DNA of 64,000 nucleotides from Sclerurus mexicanus. Taxonomy: Eukaryota; Chordata; Aves; Passeriformes; Furnariidae. The stretch spans positions 394,916-458,915 of the forward strand of contig VWZF01002377.1 in the NCBI GenBank assembly GCA_013396755.1. The letters are read 5' to 3'. Below, in pieces: positions 50,601-62,600 of this stretch (position 1 is its first letter; each line of letters begins with the position of its first letter). Below the pieces are notes generated by a model. That model had not been told where the DNA came from, ran no database searches, and was given only the letters and a program-made list of their open reading frames with translations. A program made the position numbers and the translations under genes.

Positions 50601-53600
50601 ACAAACAGAGACAGTATTTAGTCTTTCATTACCAGGACTTGTGTCTTGGCTCCTCTCACAGCAGCTGCAGCACTTTGATTTATTAAATCACTTTGTGTTT
50701 AATAAGATCATATCTCCTGTGATCCACATGAGTGGCTGAGACCATGGCTGGTCTTCCACCAGACACGTCTGAGGTGCAACTGGGCTTTTCAAACTGATGT
50801 GTGAAGTTCTGTAGAAATATTAATGCTCTCATAACATTTAAATCATTTCACTATAAATATCTTCGATGAGGTGCTATGAAACTCATTACATTTTTTAGGA
50901 TACAATATGGAATTTTTTTGTATAATGTAGAATATTTCACTTCTAATAAGCCTATTTTTCCTCTTTCTGGGATGTTTTTGCTCTACATCAGTTCTTTCAG
51001 TCAACATGGCTTTGCTGTTCCAGCCAGCGTGCTTGGCTGCGGGGAGGATTTTCACTGTGGTGAGAATTTTCAGTCTGTAGAAGTGACATTCATCCTCATA
51101 CACCATGATAACGAATGTGCTAAACTCATAATTGCCATTACAGTCTTCCTGCCTCTCTCCCCCAGGATGATTCTCTTTTTCTTACATATTATCAAGCATG
51201 GAGTGGTCCAAAAGAGCCACTGCCCTGTGCCCATCACCCGAGTCTGGTTTAGGAGCTGTGAAGACTCATTTTTGGAGGTGCAAGGTGGTGTTCAGGCTCC
51301 AGCTTCAAAGTTCAGCAACAGGGAAATCACAGAATCCTGGGATGGTTTGGTTGGGAAGGGACCTCAAAGCCCATCCAGTGCCAGCCCGTGCCATGGGCAG
51401 GGACACCTTCCACCAGCCCAGGTTGCTCCAAGTCCCGTCCAACCTGGCCTTGGACACTTCCAGGGATCCAGGGGCAGCCACAGCTTCTCTGGGCACCCTG
51501 TGCCAGGGCCTGCCCACCCTCACAGGGAGAAATTTTTTCCCAATATCTAATCTAAATTTCTCCTCCTTCTGCTTAAAGCCGTTCCCCCTTGTCCTGTCAC
51601 TCCTTGCCTGTGTCCAAAGTCCCTCTCCAGCTCTCTGGGAGCCCCTTCAGGAACTGTGAGGCCTCAATAAAATCACCCCAGAGCCTTCTCTTCTCCAAAT
51701 TCCCACCTGCTCCAGAAATACTGGTTTGGAATGTGCTTGAAAATTATCATAGATGAGCGATACTGTGATTCTTTGGGCATGTTTGTACGGTGTTTATTCA
51801 TGTTTTAGACTATTAAGCACAGAGCTGCTGGTACCACCAGGGGAGGTTCCCTGTAACCTTCTGGTGCTGCTTTAGTGCAGGCACTGTGTGTTGCCAGTCA
51901 AATAGTTAACCCTGCTCAGTGCTGGTTGGTGGTCTCACAGGGAACTCGTGCTGCCAGACTGTGCTTGCTATAAATACAGCCTGTTGTTTTGTTTGGAAGT
52001 GACCTCATCTGGCTTCTGGTCGTGGTTAGCAGCCTCACACCACTCATCGGTGCTCTCAGGAAATCATCAGAGCTGGGGGGCTGGTGCCTCTCAGACCCAG
52101 GCCATTCCATGTATTTCACTTTGCTCTCAGTTTGGACACTAACGTGATAGAACTCCGTTTTGCAAAAGGAAGTGTTGCATCTTTTCCTCAGAGGATCATT
52201 TCAGCAGTGCTGTAGCTGTTTTACAAGCCCTGGGCAACCTGTCTTTTCCTGAGGTCACCTCAGCTGCCCAGGTTCAAGCAGGTGGATTCACGCTCCTTTT
52301 CTTAACTGCCATCTCTGTTGGGTTCGGACTATTTACTTATTTTTTGGAGACAGAAATTCCCACAATTTTATTTTGTTGGAATTGATGGCCATGGCCTTTT
52401 TTCACACCTGTCTATGATACCTTACAAACAACAGCTCCTAAAATGTGCTGGCAGCTCACGTGAGCTCTTAGAAAGGGAAATCATTTTTCATCATGCTCCT
52501 TGTTTTATTTATTGGATATCCCCTAATTGTAGTTTTGGGAGTTTGGCAGAATGATTCCTTAACTGCAGCTGCCTTCACCCCAAAGCCTTTGGTCACTGGC
52601 AGCGTATAAAGCACTATCTTTGAAGTATTAGTCCAAGAGATGGCATTGTCCTATCTATTTAGTTGGTTTGAGGTTGTGCATGTTATTTTTGACCAGCTTT
52701 TGTTTTAAAAGAACTACAGTTAAAAAAAAATCAATTAGAAATTGATTTTTTTTTTATTAAAGAACATGTATAATGGAAAGCAGGGAAAAAGCAACAGTCT
52801 ATTTAGAAGAAACAGATGCCAAGGTGAGAGGGGGATGACCTGGAAGGATGAGAAGATTGGGAAAAATGTAATTTGCATTTCTTAGCATGAAATCTATTAT
52901 GTTGAGGGTGGCTTTGGAAATAATAAGGGGTGGAAGCACCATCTTTTGAGACTGCACTTAAAATTCCAAATATTTTTTACCCACCTCCTACTGTGTATTT
53001 GTAGCATCCCAAGAAGGAAGGCCCTTCAGTAATGCCTGTGCAGAGATTTTTCTTGTCCCAGGAAAATGTTCTATAAAGTGATCAACAAGAAAAAGTTACA
53101 AGAGATGTTTTGGCACTGCCTTCATCTGAGCCAGCTCTCCACCAAATATCTGAAGAAGCAAGGAAATACTATTGTTAGAGCACATAAAACTAAATGCAGT
53201 TTCTATTCATTATCATGTTCCAAAAATTAATAGTGAGTGACGTTCTCCCCATCAATGAAATGCCACCTTCATCTCCTTGCAGTGACTGTCCTCCTCACTC
53301 TTTATCCAAAGCCAGCCTTCGGTTTTGATGATTTGAGGGGATATTTGTGAGCCCTGCTGTCTTGTAGGAGGGAACTAAAACATTGTAGGCTTTTTATATG
53401 GGATTGTGTTGGGATGAGACATTTGAGCAAAGCTGCAGTTCCTGAGTCTGGGAGGGAGAGCCAGGCAAGGCCTGTGGGCCTTGACATGATCAGCTCCTAT
53501 AAAAACAGCCGCTGTTGGATGCCAGATTGCTTTAAGGGCAATTAGTTACCTGCAGGAAGAATTCAGGGACTGTATGGAAAATAATATTCCCTGAGTGCAG

Positions 53601-56600
53601 AACCTTTCACCAAACTGTAGATGGGAGTGCTGCAGGGAACTGATGACCACAGAGTGTAATGCTTCCAGGTTTTGGTATTTGGATGATGGGTGTTGTGTCA
53701 GAGTCAGCATTTCTTTAATTAAAACCCATGCTCCGTGAGCTCAGACTTTTGGATTCTGGTTTAACACTTGTTCCTCTATGTCTTTCGGCCTCAGCCTTTT
53801 GTGAAATGTCAGCCAAAAAGCTGAGATTACTCTCCATGGTGTAGCTCACTTAGGTAAAGCACTTTATCCACAGTCAATATACCCCTTCACTATTATTAAC
53901 AATAAAATTAATAAGTTTATTGCAAGAAAAGCCCATGTAGGAGGAGGACATTTACCGGATTGCAATGGTTTGTTTTGAAAAATGACATACTTGGTTTTGG
54001 CACATCATAAACATCCCCACTGCAGCTCCTTGGCTTCATGAACAGTTAACCTGCTGCTGCTGCGGCCAAAATTCAGCGAGTCCCTGTGTGCAGGATGAGC
54101 CAAGATGCAGAAGGGAACTCTGACCCACTAGTGTGTCTGTAGAGAAAGCACCCCATCAGTTATGGAAGCTGAAAAATTCTCACTGCCTGGCTATTGCACC
54201 CGACTGCAGTCCCTCCAGGGCTGAGGGAACATTCCCCTGCTCTTCCCAAACTCAGGCTTTTCCAGGCAATTACATGAGTGGCACTGAAATGAGCCAGGCT
54301 GAGGGCACGGCGTGTAAATGATACACTGTCTGTCTCCGTGCACCTGTTGTCATTCCTGATGTTTGATGACCATTTCAGCCTCTTTCATGCTGCAATAATG
54401 AATTTGGATAGAATCGTAAAATCATTAAGGTTGTGAAAACCCTCTAAGATCATCAGGTCCAGCCATTAACCCAGGACTGCCAAGGCCACCACGAAACCGC
54501 ATCCCCGAGTGCCATTAATAATAGTTATTGTTCAGAGGGATGCATGGTTTACACTGGATAGTGAAATAATGACTTTTTGACAGATGTGTAAATGTCATAA
54601 GGGCTTCTTGCTTTGACTAAAATTAAGAAAAACCATCATCTAAGTGATTAGACATCATGGACAACAGCCCCAGTGCAGCGGTCTGCAGTACATCCAGATC
54701 CACAATTTGAACTGGAATGTTCAAAAACAGATTTCCTCTTTTCTGGATTTGCTGGAAATCCAGTTTTAGCCAGAGGCAGCTGCAGCACTCATCCTCTCTG
54801 GCAACGAGGCCTATTTATAGAAGTTTTTGCACAGATCTCTCCAGTGTTTTGAACCATGTAAGACCAGCCAATTTATGGCCACAGATGAGACCAAATTCAC
54901 CAGGGCAATTCATTTCCTCTGCTGTCTTTGCACACACAAAAGAAGTGTGGGTGAGGCAGAAGAATTGTCCAGATAACCTGTCCTGAGAGGCTTTAACCTT
55001 GGGTCAGTGACATGTCCACCTCCAAACAGAGGTGCAGCTGTCCTGCCCTGGGTAGGAGAGCTCTCAGGAACTTGGAACTGAAGACTTCTTCCTTCCTCAC
55101 CAAACACTCACCTGCCAAGGGCCAGAAGGAGCTGCAGCCCATGGTCTGGAACAGCTAGTTAGGAGACTGCAAGTCCCACAGCAGCCCAAAGATTGGATAG
55201 AGCTGAAATTAGGAACAGAACCCTCTAAGTGAAGTCTCCTGCACCAGGTGCATGTGCTCTCAGTGTGTGTAGAGTAGATTGGTCCTCTGGGTATGGTTTT
55301 GATGAGTTGAGGTTTGAGATAATATTTTTTTAAGAGAGAAATTGAATCTGTGTATACGCTGCAAGGAAGCTCATTCCTACAGACAGCTTTCTACAGTCCT
55401 GAACAAACTGAACGTGCCTTTGAGACGTGCAGATTTGGGGAGATTTATGAAGTCGTGGTGCTTCCAGATGCCCTTCCATCTCTTCAAAAGGAGCATTATA
55501 GCAGTTATTCTGTTGTGTTTATGAAAGGAATCTATGGGTAGCCATATCTTACCTGTTGTTAAAATTGGACTCCACTTTTTGATACGTCAAGTGTCTAGGT
55601 GGATTTTCTTATTTTAAAATGAAACGGAACAAACAATTTTGTTTTAATCTCCACAAATAACCAGATGTTACACTCATTAGCAGCTGGAGGAGGTGCTTGG
55701 GTTGTTTTCCAAGTGCAGAGTAGCCTGGATTAAGCACACAGCATCTATCTGGGTACCTGTATAGCCTCACCAGCCCTTTGCTGGAGGACATTCAGTAAAC
55801 TTCATGGATTTGTGTGGGATTTGGGTAAGGAAGACCTACAGCCAGCACTGCACCAAGCTCCTCTAACATGCTCCACTCTCTATGAACAGCAGGACAGCTG
55901 GATCACTCCTGACATGTGCCATATTTGTTGGAGGGGAAGCCCCTGTGATGGCATTCAGCAGCAGGGAGTGCGTGTCATCCGTTCTCCTGGAGAACAATGG
56001 TTCCTGATACCACTGGGCTTCACCACCTGCCCTGTTTGCAGCTACAGCATCTGCTTCCCTCTCCCACGCACCATGCTCTCTCTTGCACGCGAGCAGGGCT
56101 ACCCCAACAGCTTCCTCCTTGTTTTCCTGGCTTTGTTGTGGCTGCCAAGGCAGCCGCCATCCTCCAGCCCTTTCATGAACTACTGGATGAGATGCACAGA
56201 ACCCCTGGCTCTTCCCTGCTGAAATGGTGGAGGATGTGCATCGCAGCTCCTTTCAGCTGGGGTACAATTCCCTTTTCTTGAGCCCCATCCCATGAATATG
56301 CCTGTGTCTCATGGGCCTCGCCAGCAGCTTCTGCACAGCCTGACACTGGATGGGTCTAGTTGGTCAGTGCCTTAGCACTCATGCAGTCTTTTCCTCCTGT
56401 GGAAAGTGAGAATGAAACTGCCTAAATTAAGCAATTGCAGTAGCCTTGAAGGATAAAGCTTTTTTTCTACTTTGAGCTGGTTTTGTAGCAACACTGCTAT
56501 AATTATGTTTGTGTCCTGTGTTTACTGGCATAGGAAAGAATGTGTGATTGGGATTTTATGGCACTTAGAGCTTGATGTTTTCCCCATGAACTATTCAAAT

Positions 56601-59600
56601 GAATCACACTTGGATTTTTAGCACCTTCTTCCACTGCTCTGCGGGCTTGGGGACAGTCAGAATGGAGAGCAAATACTCCCCTGAGCATGGAATTTAAAAC
56701 TTGATGATGTGAGAGGGCAGATTCTTGTCAGCACTGGCGCATCACCATCTCAGCTGGTCCAAGATCCAGCCCTTTGGGTTAGGACGGAGCACAGCTGTGA
56801 AGAACAAAAACATGTGAGTCACAATCAGAGGGCTGTGGGAGCTGCAGTTCTCCCTTCCTCCAGCCAAGCCTGGCCCTCTGCTCATCAAAATATTCAGAAT
56901 GTAACTATGGCAGGATAAAAGCTTTCAAGTGCAATGCTCCTCCAGTTTCTCAGGTGGAATACTCCATGCTCTCATTAAAGTTGTGGTCAGAGGATGCTCT
57001 CTTGGAAGTGAGCAGCCTGACTTACAACTAATACTGATACTTGAGCAGCCTGATTGTGACTTGGTATGAAAAATTCTATAAATTGTGGAGGTAGCAGTGA
57101 AGACTGGGTTGGGATTTTACTTGGCTAATTTTTTCTTTTTTTATCATCATATGAACTTGGAGAATTTGTGTGATCTCTTTGGATCTACAAATATCTGTAA
57201 ACCAAGAACAGTATCTAGAGAGTGGCAGGGGGAGTGTTCAGTGGCCCTCAGTGTGTATAACAAACCTTCCTGCAGTAATTACAGCCAAGGGAAACTCTGA
57301 AAGGGCAAATTCTGACATTTGGGCTCTCAGCAGATCTGAAGCCTCATGGCCCATCATGCAGATAAAATCTCTGCAGTGCTATTTTCAAGCAGTCATTTTC
57401 AAGCTTCAAGAGTGAAGCCCTGATGAAATTAATTGTAGGTTTCTGTAGCTTTTGTTTTTGTTAAAGCACATGCAGGAGACATTTCAGGCATTACTTTAGT
57501 GTTAATCCTCCATGTTTCCCATAATTTGTATAATCCCGGTGTTGCCCTTGGCACTTATGCAAACCTCCTGTAAAGCTTCTCTCTTCATAAGCTCCACGAG
57601 CCAGTCAAGAGAAGTGTGTTGCTCAACAAAGAAGGTTTGAGGACTTACTCCCTGACTCTGCACATCAAAATGGTTTATATGTATCAGTAACTTTTATAAC
57701 AACATAATTACCTTTGAGAGGATCAACATTCTTGTTCTTCCCTCCTTTCTTCCTAGTGTGTGCACAACAGGACTTCAGCTGATCAAGGCTGCAGTAGATA
57801 GGCTTGAAGAAGAGCAATAAACCCCTGTACCTTTGTTTTCACTGTAAGATAATAACCCTGGAGCTTAGTTTCATCGTGAAAATGCAGCACTTCAGTCCCT
57901 GAAGTGTTTCAGTGGTAGTTTTTAACTCAGGTTTGTCAAGCAGCCGTGTTGCTCCAGGGAGCTTTTCCACATTTTGAGGCAAACATTTTTGTACAACATT
58001 TGTACAACAGGGTGTCCCCAGGCTATGATGCTGTTTCTTGGGAAGTGCCACCACCTAGCAGCAGCGGCCTTGGACAAGAACCAGATCCTCCAGAGCTGTG
58101 GTTAAACATTCCTGAAATAGGGAAAGCAGCACAGTTCTGTCAGAAGTTTTTGTGCTAATTGCTATGAACACAGTGCTTACTTTGTCTAAGTCTCTTTAGT
58201 TGTACATCCATGAAAGATCATTAACTCAGGATTTAGTAATTTGTCAAGGCACACAACATACCACAATGAGCTGACTGTCATTATCTTAAACTGAAGAGGC
58301 AGAATTCCCAACTTTTGGCCCTGGTACATGACGTCATAGAGTTCCTATGTGCCATCTTACATTGCTCACACGTATAAATGTAGGGGAGGAGCTTTCATAT
58401 GTTAATGCTGCCTTTTCAAAGTCTACCACAGACAAGGTTTGATGCCATAAAACTCTTCCCTTATCTTCTTCCGTAGTCACATGTGCTGGTGTTGGTTTAT
58501 CTTCTCAGCTCGAATATGATGGCTTGTGATAGCTCATATGTGCAATGGGATAGTTCAACATTGTGCTTTGAAATCTTAATGAAAGCTCAAGGTCTTCAGG
58601 CATTCAGGCTTAGTAAAAGTTTTAAAATTATTGCTGCTAGATGCATGGGAATGGGAGGATGGATCGAAAAAGGATGGTTGTTTTTTAAGGGTTATTTGTG
58701 GGTGAATCCTTTTATGTCCCTCTCTGTTTTCCCTAGATTTTCTCAAGCAGACCACATATGAAGTTGAGGCATTCCTAGAAGCCATTCAGTTCTTCCGGCA
58801 GGAGAAAGGCCACTATGGGACGTGGGAAATGATAACTGGCAATGAAAAAGAGGTAAAAGAATATATTCCTAAGGTTCTTTTCAGCTTTGAATATGGCAGC
58901 TCTGAGGATAGTGAAGGTTGTAAAGCCTCTTGGGAAAAAATAGCATATTTAAAGGGAAAACATAGTGGGTAGAAATACCTGAGATTTTAAGATACTTCTT
59001 ACTCACTAATTCTTTTTTAATAAAAACTTCTGAAACAGAGTCTTATATAACAACAGTCACACTTAAGCACCAAAAATTTGTATACTTCAGTTCTGCAGAA
59101 ATGGTCTGAGTCCATATTTGGGCACCTGAGTGCATGACACTAATGGTATCTGAGGTAACTTCACTGGATGATCCCTCTGGCATCACTTCACATGCCTTTT
59201 AGGGCAATGGAGGCATTTGGACCATGATTTTAATTCTTTTTCCAAAGCACTGAGCACTCAGCAGAAACTGTTTACTTCAGTACCAGCTGCTGGGTGTTTT
59301 CCTTGATGAAATCTGATTTCCCTTTGGGAAAATGGAAAAAACCTGATGGAGAGGGTTTTGTTTCAGGAAACCAGATTATTCTTTTAGGAGAAGCCCACCT
59401 TTGAAATGCTGAAAAGTGTGGAAACTGGAGAAAAATCTATAAACAGTGCTTTTCCCAGTGCCATCATCTCAGGGATTGAAGTTTCCTGCTAATATGTGGT
59501 AATAAATTCCTCACTATAAGGAGTTCCATCCTTTCAGAGGAGGGAGTGAGGGTTTTCTCCCATCCTCCCTGAAGTTATGGAGCTATTATAGTGCTAGTTT

Positions 59601-62600
59601 CATTTTATGTTTTAGTTTTTCTTTTGCTTGCCAACATCTTACTCATAGCCTCTATACCTCCAGAGAGCTGTAATCCAAAGACATCCAGCTGAGTTCCACT
59701 ATTATCTTTCTAGTAATAACTCATTCTGTAAATGTAGTGTGTTCTCATGCCTGCTTGGACCAAATACACTAATTATTTTAGGCAAATATCCAAACTGAGT
59801 GGTTTGGAACAAGCAGGCTGCAATTTCTTGCTGTAAAAATCCCTGCGGAATCCAAGAAACATATTTGCTGACATTCATTTATAGTGGCCGAGTTAGTGCA
59901 CCCACTTCTGCCTGGTAGTGCAACACAGATGGAATACGAGCACAGGCCCAGGCACCTGGAGGAAGACCTGCCAATTTCCTAAAAATATTTCCAGAGAACT
60001 CAACATTCTTCAGAGTATAGAATCACAGAATATCCTGAGCTGGAAGAGACCCACAAGGACCATCCAGTCCAACCCCTGGCCCTGCATGGACACCCCAACA
60101 ATCCCACCCTGTGCCCCAGAGGATCATCCAAACCCTCCTAGAGCTCTGGCAGCCTTGGGGCCGTGCCCACTGCCCTGGGGAGCCTGGTCAGTGCCCACCA
60201 CCCTCTGGGGATGAACCTTTCCCTGAGATCCAACCTAACCCTGCCCTGGCACAGCTTCACGCCATTTCATCAGCTCCTAAATATATTTGATCTGTTGTCA
60301 CATTTATTATTTGTGTCAATGTGGGTTATTCGTGAAATCTTTTTTAAGTGAGCCATTAGTTTAGGACCTGAATGAGTCTATCGGTTTTGACAGGTATTTG
60401 ACTCAGCAGAGCTGAATCTGAAGTGCTGCTGTGGCATAATCTATAAGTAATTAAGTAAATGAAACTATAATAATAGTGTATTGCATATTATATGTATATT
60501 AAGGTAGAGTACTGTGTGTTATATTTATGCAGGGGCTGTTTATGCTTTGTTTTACACTGGCACATAGTCAAAACTCTTCCTTACTTTTGCTGTCTAAGTT
60601 CCTGCCATTTCCCTGTCCTTGTGCTGGTACCTCAAACCCAATGTAAAACATGAGGTTCAGTGTCAGGAAGCGCTGACATGAATGAGAAAGCACTGACAGA
60701 ATGAAAATAGAAAGCAGAGGGGTGTTTCTGCACTTGGTATTGGCTCAGCCAGCACTGGGAGAAGGAGGGCCGTGATCCTGAATGTGGACCATGGTGAAGC
60801 AAGGAAGACACCCACTTATCACTTAGCAAAAACCCTGTGCAGGCCCCACTGCAGAGCAAGGAGGACTGTGTACTTTGTGAGACTCCACTGAAACTGCTGA
60901 GCGAGCTGGTAATCATAGAATCACAGAATGGTTGGAAGGGACCTTAAAGTCCATCTCAACCATCTGCCATGGGCAGGGACACCTTCCACTAACTAGCCCA
61001 GGTTGCTCCAAGCCCTGTCCAACCTGGCCTTGGACACTTCCAGGGAAGGGGGAGCGTCAGCTTCTCTGGGCAAATCCTTTACCCAGAGTGAGAAATGTAC
61101 AGCACCTTCAGATGCGTTTCGTCAGCCTTTTTCTAGACTTGCTCCGTCTCTCTGTGGTTTATTCTGTCCCAGATGCTGGACTGTGTATTTGCCTTTGCTG
61201 AACTTCGTGAGGTTTTTGTCCACCCATTTCTTCACCCCATCAAGGTCCTTCTGAATAGCAGCTTTGCTTGCCAGCCTATGGACTACCCTCTAAATTGGCA
61301 TCATCTATATTCCCAGTCCAGTGTCTTTCCTTTCTGAGTGGAACCATCTGCCAGACTGGACTGCCAGTTAGATGCTGGAATCAGAGAGGGTGATGGGTCT
61401 CTTCTGCAAGTACTGAATCCAAAGTGAAAATGTGCTTGAGGGATAAAAGTGCTCAGTGTCAATTTAGAAAATCAAAAAATGGGGCAATGATACCCTTTCT
61501 TCAGTATTCCTACAGTCCATCATGAACTCTTGATGTGTAGAAGGCCCTTTGACTCTTCTCTTCCTCCTGCCTTTCCACTGTGGTGCACCTTTGCCACCAA
61601 ATATCTTCTTAGGTTATAGGTTTCATATGGGTTTTGTTCAAAAATCTGGAGGTATTGAGAGAAGCCTTGAATGTATATGAATTCTACAGTGTGAAAGTTT
61701 TACTGGTTTTAGACCAATGTATTTGTCTTTTAGTGACAAAATAAGTTGATTGGGAAATTTTTCACCAATTCCAACAGCTATTTATTTCATCCCTTTTGCC
61801 TCAGGATTAGGTTGGAGCTAATTAATCTTTTGGATCATGTTACACATTTTTTGAAAACAGAAGTTAGTTTAAAAAGTCAGAATAAAGTTATTTGATTCAC
61901 AGATTACCCACACTGCTGGGTTCCACTTCTGTCCTCTATCCTGTTTTTCTTGGGATCTCCTGCTTCTCTTGTTTGACCTGGGAAGTAGGTGCTCACCCAA
62001 AAAAGTGCTAGAAATTCACACAGGTTCAGTCATGTCTTGCTTTTTTTGGCCAATGATCTTCCTGTCAGAAATGTCCTTTGTCTGATGACTCCTCAGAACA
62101 ATTTCTCTCCCATGATACCTCCTCTGGGAGGGTGTGAACGTCCCAGAACAAGGTCAGTTTGGGGGAGCAGCAGTCAGCAAACCAACTTTTCAGTTGTTTT
62201 TGATCCAGTTTCTCAGTTGAAATCATTAATTTTAGCTCCATTGATTTGCACATGGCAATTTCATAGCAGTGTGCAGTAAATTTTAAAAGGCATCTTAGTT
62301 CATCTGCTGTCAATTGTTGTGTGGTCTCTCAAAGTCTTACAGTGAAAATTGCTTTGGATGAAATGCATGGAACTTCCCTCAGGCTTTCCTAGTGTTTTAA
62401 ATGCAGTCCTCCTGGTAACCTGAGATAGCTAAGCCACTGTATATGTGAGGTTGCCTGTGCACATCAGTGTGATGCAGGTGCTCAGTTTTCAGATGGAGAG
62501 CAGCGTGTCAACATGTCATTTTCATCTTCTGACCTTACAGATCCTGAGCAACCTTGTGATGGAGGAACTCCTGCCTAACCTTCAGACAATGATCCTGCCT

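Larger units (their letters stand above)
45923..58736 (+). other. NIBAN1: NIBAN1 intron 5 (12.8 kb)
   Basis: The second-largest intron in the window. It holds four CR1 fragments, a CRE palindrome near the 3' end and AT-rich unique sequence. No further NIBAN1 exon is expected here, because exon 5 and exon 6 join exactly as in human. Confidence 0.9.
58853..62540 (+). other. NIBAN1: NIBAN1 intron 6
   Basis: A 3688-nt intron with three antisense CR1 segments between 60016 and 61330 and otherwise unique sequence. Confidence 0.9.

Noticed and set aside
50876..51659. 224- and 153-codon open frames in intron 5
   Set aside because: Their C-terminal halves are CR1 sequence and the N-terminal part has no recognisable domain.
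55812..56222. 136-codon cysteine-containing open frame in intron 5
   Set aside because: The cysteines do not form a recognisable zinc-binding spacing and no family resemblance is apparent; probably chance.
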